Below, one piece after another: positions 25,386-35,238 of a stretch of 64,000 nucleotides of DNA. The DNA is from Bacteroidota bacterium (GTDB lineage Bacteria > Bacteroidota > Bacteroidia > NS11-12g > UBA9320), in assembly GCA_024679565.1 (NCBI GenBank), contig JAIBDD010000014.1, positions 18,441 to 82,440 on the forward strand, in the 5' to 3' direction. Below the pieces are notes generated by a model. It made no database searches, had not been told where the DNA came from, and was given only the letters and a program-made list of their open reading frames with translations. Both the position numbers and the translations under genes were made by a program. Position 1 is the first letter of the stretch; every line of letters begins with the position of its first letter.

Positions 25386-26474
25386 ATGTACATCCAAAAA
25401 TTAAGGTTGACACAGTTTAAAAATCACGAGAAATCGGATTTTGAATTTTGCCCTGGAATCAACTGTTTTCACGGTAAGAATGGCGCCGGCAAAACCAACG
25501 TCTTAGATGGCCTGCATTACTTATGTAATGGCAAATCATATTTTACAAGAACGGACTTAAACAGCATTCAGTTTGACACCAATTTTTCATTAATTGAAGG
25601 TGTTGTCGATTCTGGCGATTCATCTACAACTTTAAGTATTGGCTTGCAGCCAGTGGGCAAGAAAGGTCTCAAGCGAAATGGTGCAGCAATTCAAAGACTA
25701 TCAGACTACGTTGGTTATTTGCCAGCTGTAATGATTACCCCAGGCGACATCTCGTTGTTAACGGGCAATAGCGATGAACGTCGAAAGTACATAGATAAAG
25801 CAATCGGCTACACCAATCATGACTTTTTGGTGGCCCTATTGAAACACAATAAACTGCTCGAAAGTCGCAACGAATTGTTGAAACAGTTCTATATCAATCA
25901 ACATCGTGATATGTTAACCTTAGAAGCTATCGATGCGCAGTTGATACCGTTAATGAACCAGATCCATACAACGAGAAAAACTTTCGTTGAAGAACTCCAA
26001 GAACCGTTGTTCAACGTATATAGTTCTTTGGTTTTGGAGGAAGAAACCTTGTCGGCTAGCTTAGAGTCGTCGTTGCATGAATATGATGCCGAGACCTGTC
26101 TAAAAATGAGTTTAAATCAAGACTTGATGGCACAACGCACAACAGCAGGAATTCATAAATCGGATTTGAAGGTAGTGCTGAATGACGTATCGGTTAAAAA
26201 GTTTGGCTCACAAGGTCAAATAAAGTCGGCAACCATTGCACTCAAATTGGCAGCTTATGCATACATGAAATCCAAAATAAAGTACGATCCCGTTTTACTT
26301 CTTGACGATGTTTTTGAGAAAATTGACGACAGCAGATCAGGTCGATTATTGAACTTAATATCGAGTTCGGCCTATGGTCAAATATTTATTACAGATACCA
26401 GTGCAGAAAGAATGAAATCCAAACTGAAAGAAGTGACTTCGGAAAAAAAATTCTTTAATATTGAAAGCCCGTAA
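25386..26474 (+). CDS. recF: DNA replication/repair protein RecF
   Basis: This is an SMC-like ATPase that helps load RecA at gapped DNA. Walker A is HGKNGAGKTN (about residues 30-39), the signature region is FGSQGQIKSATIALKLA, and Walker B is VLLLDDVFEKIDDSR. Length 362 is normal. It is divergent from pdhA and is followed 14 bases later by the DciA-like gene, a common neighbour of recF. Confidence 0.95.
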   Translation: MYIQKLRLTQFKNHEKSDFEFCPGINCFHGKNGAGKTNVLDGLHYLCNGKSYFTRTDLNSIQFDTNFSLIEGVVDSGDSSTTLSIGLQPVGKKGLKRNGAAIQRLSDYVGYLPAVMITPGDISLLTGNSDERRKYIDKAIGYTNHDFLVALLKHNKLLESRNELLKQFYINQHRDMLTLEAIDAQLIPLMNQIHTTRKTFVEELQEPLFNVYSSLVLEEETLSASLESSLHEYDAETCLKMSLNQDLMAQRTTAGIHKSDLKVVLNDVSVKKFGSQGQIKSATIALKLAAYAYMKSKIKYDPVLLLDDVFEKIDDSRSGRLLNLISSSAYGQIFITDTSAERMKSKLKEVTSEKKFFNIESP

Positions 26475-26488
26475 GAAAAGCAAAATGA

Positions 26489-26773
26489 ATGAGCGAGGAA
26501 AAATCTCTTAAAGACTTGATATTCAGCATGATGGATTCGTATCATCTTTCTGATAAGTTGGTGGAAACCCGCGTTAGAAATGAGTGGGAAGTGTTAATGG
26601 GAAAGACAATCGCTAAAAATACTTCACGGCTTTCCATTCATAAAAAAACATTGTACCTAGAACTATCTTCTGCTCCGTTAAAAAATGATTTATACTATCA
26701 CGAACAAACTATCGTTGAGAAGGTGAATCAATACATCGGACAGCAAGTAATACATCAGATAAAAATAAAGTAA
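26489..26773 (+). CDS. DciA-like (DUF721) protein
   Basis: This 94-residue protein has the compact DUF721 domain: a helical N-terminus, the W of VRNEWEVLMGKTIAKNT, then a KH-like part with HKKTLYLELSSAPLKNDL. DciA family members help load the replicative helicase in bacteria that lack DnaC. Position directly after recF supports the assignment. Its stop overlaps the rpe start by one base (TAATG). Confidence 0.85.
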   Translation: MSEEKSLKDLIFSMMDSYHLSDKLVETRVRNEWEVLMGKTIAKNTSRLSIHKKTLYLELSSAPLKNDLYYHEQTIVEKVNQYIGQQVIHQIKIK

Positions 26774-27429
26774 TGAGTCACTTAGTTGCCCCTTCAGTTC
26801 TTTCAGCAGATTTTAACAATCTAGAACGCGACGCTGAAATGATTAATAATAGCCTAGCAGATTGGTTTCATGTAGATGTTATGGACGGTGTTTTTGTGCC
26901 TAATATCTCATTCGGGTTTCCTGTAATCAAGGCACTTAACAAGGTGGCGAAAAAGCCTTTAGATGTGCACCTTATGATTGTTAAACCAGAGCAATACATC
27001 ACACAATTTCGAGATGTAGGAGCCGACGTATTGACGGTTCATTATGAAGCGAGTCCACATTTACATAGAACCTTGCAAGCCATCAAAGCTGCAGGAATGC
27101 AAGCTGGTGTTGCGTTAAATCCACATACACCTGTGTCGCTATTAGAAGACTGCATTTCCGAAATTGATTTGGTTACCATTATGAGCGTTAATCCAGGCTT
27201 TGGTGGTCAAAAATTTATTGAAAACACGTACAAGAAAGTACAAGATTTAGTGGCGTTAAAAAAGGCAGCTAATCGTGAACTGCACATCGAAATTGACGGA
27301 GGTGTAAACCTAGACAATTATGGTAAACTTGTTACAGCTGGAGCTGACGTACTTGTTGCCGGAAGTACTGTGTTTTCATCGAACAACCCAACACAAACAA
27401 TTGCAGACTTAAAAGTTCCAGTTGGTTAA
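26773..27429 (+). CDS. rpe: Ribulose-phosphate 3-epimerase
   Basis: It interconverts ribulose 5-phosphate and xylulose 5-phosphate in the pentose phosphate pathway. This is a TIM barrel with APSVLSADF, the metal-ligand segments WFHVDVMDGVFVPN and LDVHLMI, MSVNPGFGGQKF, and IEIDGGVN at the C-terminal phosphate site. Length 218 is normal. It overlaps dciA by one base and the TonB receptor by eight bases. Confidence 0.96.
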   Translation: MSHLVAPSVLSADFNNLERDAEMINNSLADWFHVDVMDGVFVPNISFGFPVIKALNKVAKKPLDVHLMIVKPEQYITQFRDVGADVLTVHYEASPHLHRTLQAIKAAGMQAGVALNPHTPVSLLEDCISEIDLVTIMSVNPGFGGQKFIENTYKKVQDLVALKKAANRELHIEIDGGVNLDNYGKLVTAGADVLVAGSTVFSSNNPTQTIADLKVPVG

Positions 27430-30001
27430 AAAAATCACACGCATATCGCTTTACCTGTTCTACCTAACTTGTGTTGTTGTATGTGGTTCGTTGTATAGTT
27501 ACGGGCAAAGTCAAGTTGCCACAGTTACTGGAGTAGTTACCGATTATGAAGATAGTTTATTAAGGGATTATCCTGTGTATGTAAATGGTTTACCAACCAT
27601 TAAAACAGATAGAAATGGACGCTATACCGTCGCGTTGACGTCTAACAAAAACCATAAAATTGAAGTACGGTATTATTCCAAATCTGTTAGTAAACGCATT
27701 AATAAACCAAAACCAAATTCGGTCATTGAATTAAACTTTCAATTGTCGAGTTACATCCTAAATCCAACCGATGTGACTCCTCCTGACAAAACAAAGCCGT
27801 CGATAGACATTGATATTATAGAAGTGAAGCCAAAGGATCTCGTGCAGTTCCCACAAATGCAGATTGAAGATGGTTTGGCGAAAGTGTTTCTTGGTGTAAG
27901 AAAGCGTAGCGAACTAAGTACGTCGTATAATGTACGAGGTGGAAATTTTGACGAGAACCTTATATATATAAACGACATAGAGGTCTATCGACCGTTTCTA
28001 GCCAGAAGTGGTCAGCAAGAGGGTTTAAGCTTTATAAATCCATACATGACCAACAACGTTAGTTTTTCGTCAGGTGGATTCGCCGCTAAATATGGCGATA
28101 AACTGTCCTCTGTGTTAGATGTGGAATACAATAAGCCAACTAGTTTTTCTGGAAGTGCTGAATTGAGTTTACTTGGTGCGAGTGTTCATGTGCAAGACCG
28201 TTTGGATGTTGGTAAAAAAAGAGACCGATTTACCTACTTGGTGGGTGCAAGGTATCGCAGCCTCCAATATATTTTAGGATCGCTGGATGTGTCTGGAGAT
28301 TATCGACCTCAGTTTGTTGATTTTCAAACACTAATGACGTACAAGGTAAGCTCCAAAGTCAAATTGAGCTGGTATTCAACTTATGCGAATAACAAGTACC
28401 TAGTTGAACCTCAAAGTCGTGAAACTAACTTTGGCACTGTTCAGCAAGCGGTTCGATTGTTTGTTGGTTTTGGTGGAGCCGAACGCATCGACTACCAGAC
28501 ATGGTTAAATGCCGCAACCCTTGATTACAAGCTGAATGACTCAACAGCGTTTAAGATAATCGCTAGTAATTATAACAGTAGAGAAAGAGAACACTTTACC
28601 ATTGAAGGTGCCTATAGATTAGAAGAACTCGAAAACAACTTGGGCTCTGACAATTTTGCCGAAGCAAAGTCAGTTTTGGGGTTCGGTTATTTTATTAATC
28701 ATGCACGAAACCAATTAAGCATTGACGTTTCGAGCATAAAAGCATTAACACGAATTAAACGAGGAAGGCATCAACTTGAAATTGGCGTAAAACATCAAAC
28801 AGAAGGCATTATCGACGGACTTCGAGAATGGAATTATAACGATTCCTCAGGATATCGATTAAATGCAAATCAATACCCTCAAAATGAAATACGATTAGAT
28901 GATTTTATTAACGCAACCAACGAGCTGAACAGCACAAGGTTATTAAGCTATGTTCAAGACAACATACTTTTAAATAAAAAGCGTGATGTCAGACTAAACA
29001 TTGGAGTACGATCACACTATTGGAGTTTAAACAACCAAATGTTAATATCTCCAAGACTACAGTTCTCCATTGAACCAAATAAAAAACACAACGACGTGCT
29101 TAAATCTAACATCAATCAAAGTTTTTATGAAATGTCTTTGATTGATACTGTTGGCTTAGACTATCGCCGCGCCAGGACAATTTACGATTCGCTTAAGAAA
29201 AAGGATTGGATAATCACGGCTTCTTTTGGTGCTTACGGGCAGCCGCCTTTTTACCGAGAACTAAGAAACAGTAGGGGGCAACTAAACAAACAACTTCAAG
29301 CGCAAGAGTCGATTCATTTCGTGGTAGGAAGTGATGTCTTGTTCACAGCATGGAATCGACCATTTAGATTGATCAATGAGGTGTATTATAAGCACATGAC
29401 CAACCTTGTGCCCTATACCATTAATAATGTAAAACTCAGGTACGACGCTGTGAACTCAAGCGAAGGATACGCGATGGGTTTTGACACACGTGTTAATGGC
29501 GAATTTATTGCTGGCTTAGAATCATGGATTAATTTGTCGCTACTATCAACCAAAGAAAATATTAGCTACATAGACGAAAATGGTTTGAGTCAAGAAACAG
29601 GATTTATAAAAAGACCTACAGACCAACGTGTAAATTTTTCGATATTGTTTCAAGACGAGTTGCCAACGGATACAACGTTTAAAATGCAACTCAACCTGGT
29701 GATTGGTTCAAAAATGCCTTACTACTTCAATGGTCCATTTAGGTATAACGAAACATATAATCTACCGGCATATCGACGAGTGGATATTGGCTTTAGTAAG
29801 GAAATTGCAAAGTTTACCGCATCTTCAAAAAATGGTGGGCCTTTTCAGTCATTATGGGCTAGTATTGAGGTGTTTAACATCTTACAGGTCAATAATGTGG
29901 CGTCCTATTTTTGGGTAAAGGATTTAAACAATAACTTATACGGGGTGCCTAATTATTTAACTGGGCGACGGCTTAATTTGAAGCTGATTGGCCGGTTTTA
30001 A
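27422..30001 (+). CDS. TonB-dependent receptor with carboxypeptidase-regulatory-like domain
   Basis: This is an outer-membrane barrel of 859 residues. A signal peptide (MVKKITRISLYLF ... YSYGQ) precedes a CarboxypepD_reg-like domain (about 35-110), a plug domain (YNVRGGNFDENLIYINDIEV ... FSSGGFAAKYGDKLSSVLDV) and a beta barrel ending LNLKLIGRF with a terminal phenylalanine. The start is probably TTG at 27422, overlapping the rpe stop; no ATG would keep the signal peptide. No SusD partner is adjacent and no substrate can be named. Confidence 0.88.
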   Translation: MVKKITRISLYLFYLTCVVVCGSLYSYGQSQVATVTGVVTDYEDSLLRDYPVYVNGLPTIKTDRNGRYTVALTSNKNHKIEVRYYSKSVSKRINKPKPNSVIELNFQLSSYILNPTDVTPPDKTKPSIDIDIIEVKPKDLVQFPQMQIEDGLAKVFLGVRKRSELSTSYNVRGGNFDENLIYINDIEVYRPFLARSGQQEGLSFINPYMTNNVSFSSGGFAAKYGDKLSSVLDVEYNKPTSFSGSAELSLLGASVHVQDRLDVGKKRDRFTYLVGARYRSLQYILGSLDVSGDYRPQFVDFQTLMTYKVSSKVKLSWYSTYANNKYLVEPQSRETNFGTVQQAVRLFVGFGGAERIDYQTWLNAATLDYKLNDSTAFKIIASNYNSREREHFTIEGAYRLEELENNLGSDNFAEAKSVLGFGYFINHARNQLSIDVSSIKALTRIKRGRHQLEIGVKHQTEGIIDGLREWNYNDSSGYRLNANQYPQNEIRLDDFINATNELNSTRLLSYVQDNILLNKKRDVRLNIGVRSHYWSLNNQMLISPRLQFSIEPNKKHNDVLKSNINQSFYEMSLIDTVGLDYRRARTIYDSLKKKDWIITASFGAYGQPPFYRELRNSRGQLNKQLQAQESIHFVVGSDVLFTAWNRPFRLINEVYYKHMTNLVPYTINNVKLRYDAVNSSEGYAMGFDTRVNGEFIAGLESWINLSLLSTKENISYIDENGLSQETGFIKRPTDQRVNFSILFQDELPTDTTFKMQLNLVIGSKMPYYFNGPFRYNETYNLPAYRRVDIGFSKEIAKFTASSKNGGPFQSLWASIEVFNILQVNNVASYFWVKDLNNNLYGVPNYLTGRRLNLKLIGRF

Positions 30002-30041
30002 AGTTGTTTTTTGTCGTACCTGGATTTGAACGCATAGCATT

Positions 30042-30122
30042 TAATTGATAATTGAGAATTGAGAATGATCCTTCTATCCTTCAATCATTCAAACATTCAA
30101 TCCTTCAAACATTCAGACATTC
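30042..30122. repeat. Dispersed intergenic repeat, copy B
   Basis: Second copy of the element at 23014-23100, in the same orientation, in the 266-base gap between the TonB receptor and porP/sprF. It is seven bases shorter. The rest of this gap holds no recognised gene; the porP/sprF promoter is presumably at its 3' end but has no perfect TAnnTTTG match. Confidence 0.75.
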
Positions 30123-30267
30123 ACTCCTGCAACATTTAGCATAGGTTATTAGTCATTAAGTAAAGCTGGAGTATGTAATTGTGGATATGTACCCAACCTT
30201 TTTTAAATTAACACCGTCAAGGAGTTGATTTATAGGTTACTTTAACTTTAATTTGTGCCAATACCGA

Positions 30268-31350
30268 ATGAATATGCGTAAGACTTTACTCCAAACCTTG
30301 ATATGTGGATCGCTCATTTTTGCAGCGTATTCTGCTCAGGCTCAGCAAGATCCATACTACTCACACTTTAAGTTTGTAAAGCAAGCATACAACCCTGCTA
30401 CGGTAGGTGAAAAAAACGATTACATCTGTGCCAATGCGGTGGCTCACAGGCAGTGGTTAGGTTATGACGACCAAACTTGGATTGACCGCACAACAGGTGA
30501 ACCATTAGAAGGAGGCGAGTTGATCGAAAACGTTGCACCAAAAACATACAACTTTAATATGGGGGGGCAGATTTTAGGAAACAAGAATCGCCAAACTGCT
30601 ATAGCAGCTGCTGGAGTATCAATTTTTGATGACCAACTTGGATTTATGAAGACTACGTCTTTTAAAGCTCAAGGCGCATACTTCTTGCCAATTCAAGGGA
30701 ATTTTGCAAGGTTGTCGATCGGTGTTGAAGTTGGTTTTACACAGTTTGGTTATATAGATCCTAAATGGAGACCAAGAGATCCAGGAGATCCAAGAATACC
30801 TGCAGGAGGTGGAAGTGGAAATATCAGCGATTCTAAGCTAGATTTAGGTTTTGGCGTTTTTTACAAGCAAAACAGATTGGGTGGAAGCATTGAAGACTTC
30901 TATGTTGGAGCATCACTATCTCACTTAAATGGTTCTACTTATGATTTATCGGCAAGCGGTACTTCAGGTAACCTTTATGAGCTCGATCAACACATATTCT
31001 TCCATACTGGAGCAAATGTTCCGTTAGGCTCAGGTGCCAATGTGCTTGAACCAGCAGTTTTAGTTAAGTACAACTCCAAGCCTCAAATAGATTTAAATGT
31101 TACGATTTTAAATAATCAAACATACAGAGGAGGAATAGGTTACAGACAGTGGGGGACAATAGACGCAATCACGTTGTTGTTGGGTTATGTGAATGGGCCA
31201 ATGCAATTTGGCTATAGCTATGACATCACGGCGAGTAAAATTCAATCGGTTTCGAACGGAACTCATGAAATTTATGCGAGTTACTGCTTCCAATTTAAGC
31301 CAGGAGAGCCTGCGCCGAAAACCTATAAAAAGTCAGCTCGAGAGCTGTAA
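30268..31350 (+). CDS. PorP/SprF family type IX secretion membrane protein
   Basis: This outer-membrane protein is linked to T9SS and gliding, needed for or associated with secretion and anchoring of specific adhesins. The start at 30268 (MNMRKTLL, or the ATG at 30274) gives a signal peptide ending AQAQ. The mature start QQDPYYSHFKFVKQAYNPA is the hallmark of the family (DPHYSQY...NPA). The C-terminal half is barrel-like with GGIGYRQWG and MQFGYSYD. It precedes gldK by 131 bases, the order known as porP-K-L-M-N. Confidence 0.92.
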   Translation: MNMRKTLLQTLICGSLIFAAYSAQAQQDPYYSHFKFVKQAYNPATVGEKNDYICANAVAHRQWLGYDDQTWIDRTTGEPLEGGELIENVAPKTYNFNMGGQILGNKNRQTAIAAAGVSIFDDQLGFMKTTSFKAQGAYFLPIQGNFARLSIGVEVGFTQFGYIDPKWRPRDPGDPRIPAGGGSGNISDSKLDLGFGVFYKQNRLGGSIEDFYVGASLSHLNGSTYDLSASGTSGNLYELDQHIFFHTGANVPLGSGANVLEPAVLVKYNSKPQIDLNVTILNNQTYRGGIGYRQWGTIDAITLLLGYVNGPMQFGYSYDITASKIQSVSNGTHEIYASYCFQFKPGEPAPKTYKKSAREL

Positions 31351-31481
31351 TCAAAAAATCTAAAATTTTCAGACAATAATCATCTTTGTGTCAGCGTTAT
31401 AACCCTGATTTTCAAAAACAAAAACCTTGTTTTGTTGAAATTATCAAATTATTATTGTGGATTCGTTAAAACAGCGACGGT

Positions 31482-32762
31482 ATGAAGAACATTTTTAAAA
31501 TATCATTTTTGCTAATCGTAATGGGACTAACAAGCTGTATGAGCAGTACAGATTGGGAGTTGACAGGTGTTCAAGGTAGACGACCTTGGTTCCATCCTCA
31601 GCCATATGGTACGGTTTATATTCCTACAGGAACTTACCACTCTGGTCAAAGTGATCAAGATATTTTTAGAAGCTACATTGCTCCTAACAAACAAGTGTCA
31701 ATTCACTCTATGTGGATGGATGAAACTGAAATAACAAATAACGAGTATCGTCAATTCGTCAATTATGTTGTTGATTCAATTGCTGCAATCACTTTAGAGT
31801 ACGTTAAAGAGATTGAAAATCCTGAAGAGACGTATGAAGTAATTGATTACGATCAAGAAATCGATTACGAGGAAGATGCTGAAGAATTATCTGACATGTA
31901 TTACCGTGTTAATCAGCGTTATAACCATGCACGTCAAATTGATATTCGTAAATTAACCTATGAATACCAATGGCAAGATTATGTTGCTGCAGCAAATTCA
32001 AGAGATTATTACAACGAGCGATTTGATAGAAGTGTGTTTATCAAGAAAAAGAAAGTTAAGATCTATCCGGATACTTTAGTTTGGATTAGAGATTTTGCCT
32101 TCTCACACAACGACCCTATGGTTCGCGTATATTTCTATCACCCAAAATATGACGACTATCCGGTAGTAGGGGTAAACTGGCACCAAGCCAATGCGTTTTG
32201 CGATTGGAGAACTCGAATCATGCAACATCACTGGGATGAGGTACAAATGCCTATGACTGAGCACTGGAGACTTCCAACTGAATTTGAGTGGGAATATGCA
32301 GCAAGAGGAGGTCGTGATAACAACATGTACCCTTGGGGTGGACCTTACACTAGAAACAGTAAAGGTTGTTTCTTAGCTAATTTTAAACCAAACAGAGGAA
32401 ATTATATGGACGACGGTGGATTATATCCAGTGCGTGCCGATTCTTATTTCCCAAATGATTATGGATTGTATAACATGGCGGGTAATGTTGCCGAGTGGAC
32501 AATCAATACGTATACCGAATCAACAATGCAGTTTTCTCATGACTTGAACCCAGATTATCGTTACGATGCGGTAGAGGAGCAAGATGGTGAAGATTACCTA
32601 AGCTTGTCGAGAAAAGTAGTAAGAGGTGGATCTTGGAAGGACATTGCTTACTTCATTCAGAACGGTTCTAGAACATACGAATATCAAGATACTTGTAAAT
32701 CATCTATTGGATTTAGATGTGTTCAAACGTACATCGGAAGATCAGCGTTAGATACCAAGTAA
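31482..32762 (+). CDS. gldK: Gliding motility/T9SS lipoprotein GldK (PorK)
   Basis: GldK and GldN form the periplasmic ring of the type IX secretion system on the inner face of the outer membrane. The signal ends in a lipobox (LIVMGLTSC). The mature protein has a sulfatase-modifying-factor (SUMF1/FGE-like) fold: SMWMDETEITNNEYRQF, PVVGVNWHQANAFCDWR, LPTEFEWEYAARGG, NMAGNVAEWT and VVRGGSWKD, ending SIGFRCVQ. Length 426 is normal. It is the first gene of the gldKLM run. Confidence 0.96.
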   Translation: MKNIFKISFLLIVMGLTSCMSSTDWELTGVQGRRPWFHPQPYGTVYIPTGTYHSGQSDQDIFRSYIAPNKQVSIHSMWMDETEITNNEYRQFVNYVVDSIAAITLEYVKEIENPEETYEVIDYDQEIDYEEDAEELSDMYYRVNQRYNHARQIDIRKLTYEYQWQDYVAAANSRDYYNERFDRSVFIKKKKVKIYPDTLVWIRDFAFSHNDPMVRVYFYHPKYDDYPVVGVNWHQANAFCDWRTRIMQHHWDEVQMPMTEHWRLPTEFEWEYAARGGRDNNMYPWGGPYTRNSKGCFLANFKPNRGNYMDDGGLYPVRADSYFPNDYGLYNMAGNVAEWTINTYTESTMQFSHDLNPDYRYDAVEEQDGEDYLSLSRKVVRGGSWKDIAYFIQNGSRTYEYQDTCKSSIGFRCVQTYIGRSALDTK

Positions 32763-32841
32763 TCAAAGACATATACCAAACCAACCAAAGAATAAACAAT
32801 TAAAAGTCTAAAAGTTAAACATTCAAAAAAGTAGTAAAAAA

Positions 32842-33483
32842 ATGAGTCAAAATGTATTTGAAAGTAAGCAAGGAAAGAAATTATTAGCAATGGCGTACGG
32901 CCTTGGTGCCGCTATCGTTATCCTTGGTGCACTATTTAAAATTATGCACTGGAAAGGCGCAGACATCATGCTAATCGCGGGGATGGGTACAGAGGTATTT
33001 ATTTTCGCAATTTCAGCGTTCGAACCAGTACACGAAGAATTGGATTGGACACTTGTTTATCCTGAATTAGCTGGTATGGACGGCGACGGTAAAGGTGGTA
33101 GTTCAGAGTCAGTTTCTCAGGAATTAGACAAGATGCTTTCTGAAGCTAAAGTTGGACCAGAATTGATCGAAGGATTAGGAACTGGATTACGTTCATTGAG
33201 CGACAACGTTGGTAACATGGCTGACTTGACTGGCGCAACTGTTGCGACCAAAGAATATGCAGAAAATATTGCTAAAGCGAGTACTAACCTAGGTGCAATG
33301 AGTACTTCTTATACAAGAGCTATCGAAGCACTTGACAGCTTAGCAGATTCTACAGAAGCATTCAGAGCTTCAACAACAACAATCTCATCAGTGAACAATA
33401 ACCTTGCTGATTTTGATAAAAACATTCAGAACTTGAATGGCATCTATGGCGGTATGTTAAACGCGATGCGACCAAATAGTTAA
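32842..33483 (+). CDS. gldL: T9SS/gliding motor protein GldL (PorL)
   Basis: GldL forms the inner-membrane motor with GldM and uses the proton gradient. There are two N-terminal membrane helices (about 17-33 and 42-58); the second carries the conserved glutamate E51 (GMGTEVFIFA) thought to act in proton coupling, with FKIMHW between the helices. The C-terminal cytoplasmic part (80-213) is helical and coiled-coil-like. Length 213 is normal. It lies 79 bases after gldK. Confidence 0.95.
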   Translation: MSQNVFESKQGKKLLAMAYGLGAAIVILGALFKIMHWKGADIMLIAGMGTEVFIFAISAFEPVHEELDWTLVYPELAGMDGDGKGGSSESVSQELDKMLSEAKVGPELIEGLGTGLRSLSDNVGNMADLTGATVATKEYAENIAKASTNLGAMSTSYTRAIEALDSLADSTEAFRASTTTISSVNNNLADFDKNIQNLNGIYGGMLNAMRPNS

Positions 33484-33528
33484 TTTACCTTAACATTTTT
33501 TTTGTTCAACTAAAAATTAAAAAGAATT

Positions 33529-35157
33529 ATGGCAGGTGGTAAATTAAGTCCACGTCAGAAAATGATTAACATGATGTATCTCGTGTTAACAGCGCTTCTG
33601 GCACTAAACGTATCTAAAGAAATCTTAAAGTCCTTCCATTTGATGGAAGTGTCTTTCAACAAAGCATCTGAGAATTTGGATGGTAAAATCAAGGGTCAAA
33701 TGGAAGGCTTCGCTGAACAAGCGGGTAACGACCCTAAACTAAAGCCTTATTATAACAAGGCTGTAGAAGCACAAACAATTACGGATGAATTCGTAAGCTA
33801 CATTGAGGGTATTAAAACGGATCTTATCGAAAAAACTGGCGGTCGTCAGGATTTTGATGATGGAGAAGAAGGTGCCGCTTATGAAGCAGAATTAACCGGA
33901 ATGGACAATATGGAGGTTCACGCGAATTACTTCATGGTCGACAATGCTGATGGAGCCAAGAAAAAAGGCTGGAAAGGTCAAGAGCTTGAAGAAAAAGTGA
34001 TGGGCACAAGAGAAAAGCTTGTTGGTGTTTTGAAACAAGACACTGCAAAAGGGCTTACGATTGATCCTAAGCAAATGAAAGCGGTTGACGATGCTTGTCA
34101 ATTGAATACAGTATTGACTGAAAAGGAAGCAAAAAAGTATCCTTCTTGGTCAGCTAAATACTTAGAACATAGCCCATTAGCTGGTGTTGTAACGATGCTT
34201 ACTAAAATGCAAAGTGACGCTAGAGCTACTCAGGGAGCTGTATTAGACGTTCTTAATCAAGGAAAAACTACAGTTGTAAAAGTAGATGGTTTCGTACCAG
34301 TTGTTGCTCCAGTGTCAGGTGGCGGTGTTGTAATGTCAGGAGACGAATACAGAGCTGAGATTTTCTTAGCTGCGATTACTTCTGGTAGTGAGAATGATGA
34401 ATACATCCTTGAAAAAGGTGGTTCTGAACTTGTAGAAGAGAATGGTAAGCACTACTACGTTGCTAGAGGCGGAAGCCCTGGTAGCTTCGAGTACAGCGGT
34501 GTTGTGAAAGTTAAAACAGCAGAAGGTGATAAAACATACCCTTTTAAAGGGGAGTATCAAGTATTCCAAGGTGGTGCGACAATATCGGCTACCAAAATGA
34601 ATGTTTTGTATATCGGTGTTGATAATCCTATCTCTGTTGGGGTTCCTGGTGTGAATCCTTCTGGAGTTCGTGCGACTATGTCTGGTGGATCTATCAAAAG
34701 AAGTGGCAAGGATTGGGTTGCTCGTGTTACCAAAAAAGGTAAAGCAACGATTGTGGCTTCTGCTACAATGAGTGACGGAACAACCCGTAGAATGGGACAG
34801 ATGGAATATCGTGTAAAGCAACTTCCAAAGCCTGAAGCAAAATGGGGTACTGTTGAAAGTGGTACGTCAATGGCAAGAGCCGCAGTTTCTATTCACCGTA
34901 CTGTACGTGCAGGAATGGGACCAGAGTTCGCCTTTGAAGGTTTGAAGTACAGAGTAACAGGATATCGATTTGTGTTAGCGCCTAGAAAAGGTGAAGCATA
35001 TATGAAGTCTCAAAGTGGAGCTTCGATTCCTTCGGCATTTAGCGAAAGAATTAGAAGATCTAAAAAAGGAGATAGAATCTTGGTTGATAAGATTAGAGCC
35101 GTTGGACCAGATGGTAAGCAGCGAAATCTTAAGCCAATTTTGATTGAATTGAAATAA
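33529..35157 (+). CDS. gldM: T9SS/gliding motor protein GldM (PorM)
   Basis: GldM has one N-terminal membrane helix (MMYLVLTALLALNVS, about residues 14-28) that sits in the GldL bundle, and a long periplasmic part made of a helical domain followed by beta domains that reach the GldK/N ring. The start LSPRQKMINMMYLVLTALL and the FHLMEVSF after it are family signatures. Length 542 is normal. It is followed by a strong hairpin before gldN. Confidence 0.95.
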   Translation: MAGGKLSPRQKMINMMYLVLTALLALNVSKEILKSFHLMEVSFNKASENLDGKIKGQMEGFAEQAGNDPKLKPYYNKAVEAQTITDEFVSYIEGIKTDLIEKTGGRQDFDDGEEGAAYEAELTGMDNMEVHANYFMVDNADGAKKKGWKGQELEEKVMGTREKLVGVLKQDTAKGLTIDPKQMKAVDDACQLNTVLTEKEAKKYPSWSAKYLEHSPLAGVVTMLTKMQSDARATQGAVLDVLNQGKTTVVKVDGFVPVVAPVSGGGVVMSGDEYRAEIFLAAITSGSENDEYILEKGGSELVEENGKHYYVARGGSPGSFEYSGVVKVKTAEGDKTYPFKGEYQVFQGGATISATKMNVLYIGVDNPISVGVPGVNPSGVRATMSGGSIKRSGKDWVARVTKKGKATIVASATMSDGTTRRMGQMEYRVKQLPKPEAKWGTVESGTSMARAAVSIHRTVRAGMGPEFAFEGLKYRVTGYRFVLAPRKGEAYMKSQSGASIPSAFSERIRRSKKGDRILVDKIRAVGPDGKQRNLKPILIELK

Positions 35158-35159
35158 TT

Positions 35160-35206
35160 AATGTGTGCCTAATTAGTCATTAATATTGGCTTGTTAGGCG
35201 CACATT
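35160..35206 (+). promoter_or_regulatory. Stable hairpin between gldM and gldN
   Basis: Thirteen-base arms at 35160-35172 and 35194-35206 pair with one G-U and enclose a 21-base loop. There is no T-run after it, so it looks like an RNA stability or processing element, or a partial terminator, rather than a classic terminator. Confidence 0.6.
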
Positions 35207-35230
35207 TACAAAGAGTTAAAATAATAGTTA

Positions 35231-35238
35231 TATTTTTG
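35231..35238 (+). promoter_or_regulatory. -7 promoter element of gldN
   Basis: TATTTTTG matches TAnnTTTG, 25 bases after the gldM-gldN hairpin and 24 bases before the gldN ATG. It suggests gldN has its own promoter in addition to operon read-through. Confidence 0.5.

Noticed and set aside
34366..34821. Open frame of 151 codons antisense to gldM
   Set aside because: It lies wholly inside a well-conserved gene, has low-complexity S/T/R-rich composition and no signal or promoter. Other long antisense frames (for example 4806-5198 minus, 10843-11223 plus and 50689-51120 minus) were dropped for the same reason.
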